Part shown: positions 50,991 through 51,617 of the stretch, in pieces
How the letters are laid out: each line of letters opens with the position of its first letter
How positions within the stretch are numbered: position 1 is the stretch's first letter
Source of the DNA: Alistipes sp.
GTDB lineage: Bacteria; Bacteroidota; Bacteroidia; Bacteroidales; Rikenellaceae
DNA: 51,617 bases
Assembly: GCA_017937765.1 (NCBI GenBank)
Contig: JAGBCY010000014.1
Coordinates: 1-51,617, forward strand
Direction of reading: 5' to 3'
Program-made: the position numbers and the translations under genes
The notes under the pieces: generated by a model
Told to the model about the DNA's origin: nothing
Databases searched by the model: none
The model's input: only the letters and a program-made list of their open reading frames with translations

Positions 50991-51428
50991 TTACTCAGCT
51001 ACAACAGCAAACTTGATAGTAGCCTTAACCTCGCGGTGAAGCTTAGCAACAGCCTCGAACTCACCAAGAGTCTTAACTGAATCAACAGTGATGTTCTTAC
51101 GATCAACCTCGATGCCCTTCTCCTGCAATGCAGCAGCGAGATCAGCAGCGGTGATAGCACCAAAGATCTTCTCATCCTCAGCCTTAGCTGTGAGAGTGAG
51201 GTGAAGATTGTTGATGGTCTCAGCCAAAGCCTGAGCGTCAGCAAGGATCTTAGCGTCCTTGTGAGCACGCTGGCGGAGGTTCTCAGCAAGCACCTTCTTT
51301 GCAGAAGCAGTTGCTGTCTTGGCGAAACCCTGAGGAATCAAGTAGTTGTTGGCATAGCCGGGGCGAACGTTAACGATGTCGTTTGCGTAGCCCAAGTTCT
51401 CTACGTCTTTGATAAGAATTACTTCCAT
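50991..51428 (-). CDS. rplI: 50S ribosomal protein L9
   Basis: A 145-residue ribosomal protein. The N-terminal rRNA-binding domain is MEVILIKDVENLGYANDIVNV with RPGYANNYLIPQG. A connecting helix and the C-terminal domain (KIFGAITAADLAAALQEKG) follow. The length is normal. It follows rpsR by 18 bp. Confidence 0.97.
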   Translation of the reverse strand: MEVILIKDVENLGYANDIVNVRPGYANNYLIPQGFAKTATASAKKVLAENLRQRAHKDAKILADAQALAETINNLHLTLTAKAEDEKIFGAITAADLAAALQEKGIEVDRKNITVDSVKTLGEFEAVAKLHREVKATIKFAVVAE

Positions 51429-51446
51429 AGTCTATCCTCCTCTTTA

Positions 51447-51617
51447 TTATTTCATACAATCGGTTACGAACGGAAGAATTGCCAAGTGGCGAGCACGCTT
51501 AACAGCCTGTGCTACCTTCTTCTGGAACTTCTGAGAAGTACCGGTAAGACGACGGGGCAAAATCTTACCCTGCTCGTTGAGGAACTTCTTCAAGAACTCA
51601 CCGTCCTTATAGTCTAC
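51447..51617 (-). CDS. rpsR: 30S ribosomal protein S18 (C-terminal part)
   Basis: The last 56 codons of S18 run off the end of the window. Visible are [40 protein letters not shown] and [10 protein letters not shown], the conserved S18 core. It is part of the usual rpsF-rpsR-rplI operon. Confidence 0.96.
   Translation of the reverse strand, partial: VDYKDGEFLKKFLNEQGKILPRRLTGTSQKFQKKVAQAVKRARHLAILPFVTDCMK

Overview
The window reads as chromosomal DNA of a Bacteroidota, order Bacteroidales, most like an Alistipes/Rikenellaceae genome. The reasons are the many TAnnTTTG -7 boxes (several with TTG/TTTG about 20 bases upstream), the lack of strong Shine-Dalgarno sequences, and family content typical of the phylum: FeoA-FeoB fusion, Bacteroidetes histone-H1-like protein, Rpb6-type omega, DUF4294, BspA-like leucine-rich repeats, and large fimbrillin-like lipoproteins. 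The genus is an inference; no rRNA is present. No phage, insertion sequence or CRISPR array was seen.

Layout. 1-6.1 kb: the end of a lipoprotein-type ABC exporter (ATPase then permease) and a large secreted M16 zinc protease. 6.4-11 kb, minus strand: a compact zeta-toxin-like kinase overlapping a 54-codon ORF, then a LuxC-like reductase, a thioredoxin-fold lipoprotein and argS. 11-17.6 kb: dusB, a histone-like protein, the iron uptake pair feoAB plus a Cys-rich FeoB partner, the c-di-AMP synthase cdaA, an OmpH/Skp-like lipoprotein and ruvA. 17.7-23.6 kb: two FKBP-type lipoproteins (one with a remarkable tyrosine-rich insertion), an MmcQ/YjbR protein, a DJ-1 protein, aroB, mdh and a NifX-like protein.

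23.8-27 kb, minus strand: a thiamine operon led by a TPP riboswitch with its own terminator, in the order thiD, thiE, a 33-codon thiC remnant, thi4 and a TenI-like gene. The thiazole half is made by a sulfide-type Thi4, while local pyrimidine synthesis appears lost. 27.2-34.3 kb: tRNA-Leu(CAA), pheT, a small membrane protein, a 5'-nucleotidase preceded by an array of 87-bp repeats that each carry a promoter-like box and a palindrome, tRNA-Gln(TTG), an AraC regulator divergent from a candidate structured small RNA, a hotdog thioesterase and a DUF4294 protein. 34.5-37.9 kb: dnaG, smpB, tsaB.

38.4-44 kb, minus strand: a BspA-like repeat protein, then the operon bamD-rpoZ-coaBC-recN. 44.2-50.5 kb: two divergent paralogous surface lipoproteins of 1380 and 560 residues, separated by 470 bp that contains a C9 homopolymer. 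The window ends in the rpsR-rplI ribosomal operon.

The most rewarding items for follow-up are the 87-bp promoter/palindrome array with a compensatory base change, the zeta-like kinase with its overlapping small partner, the candidate small RNA next to the AraC gene, the thiC remnant inside a riboswitch-controlled operon, and several -7 boxes placed so close to ATG that the mRNAs should be leaderless.
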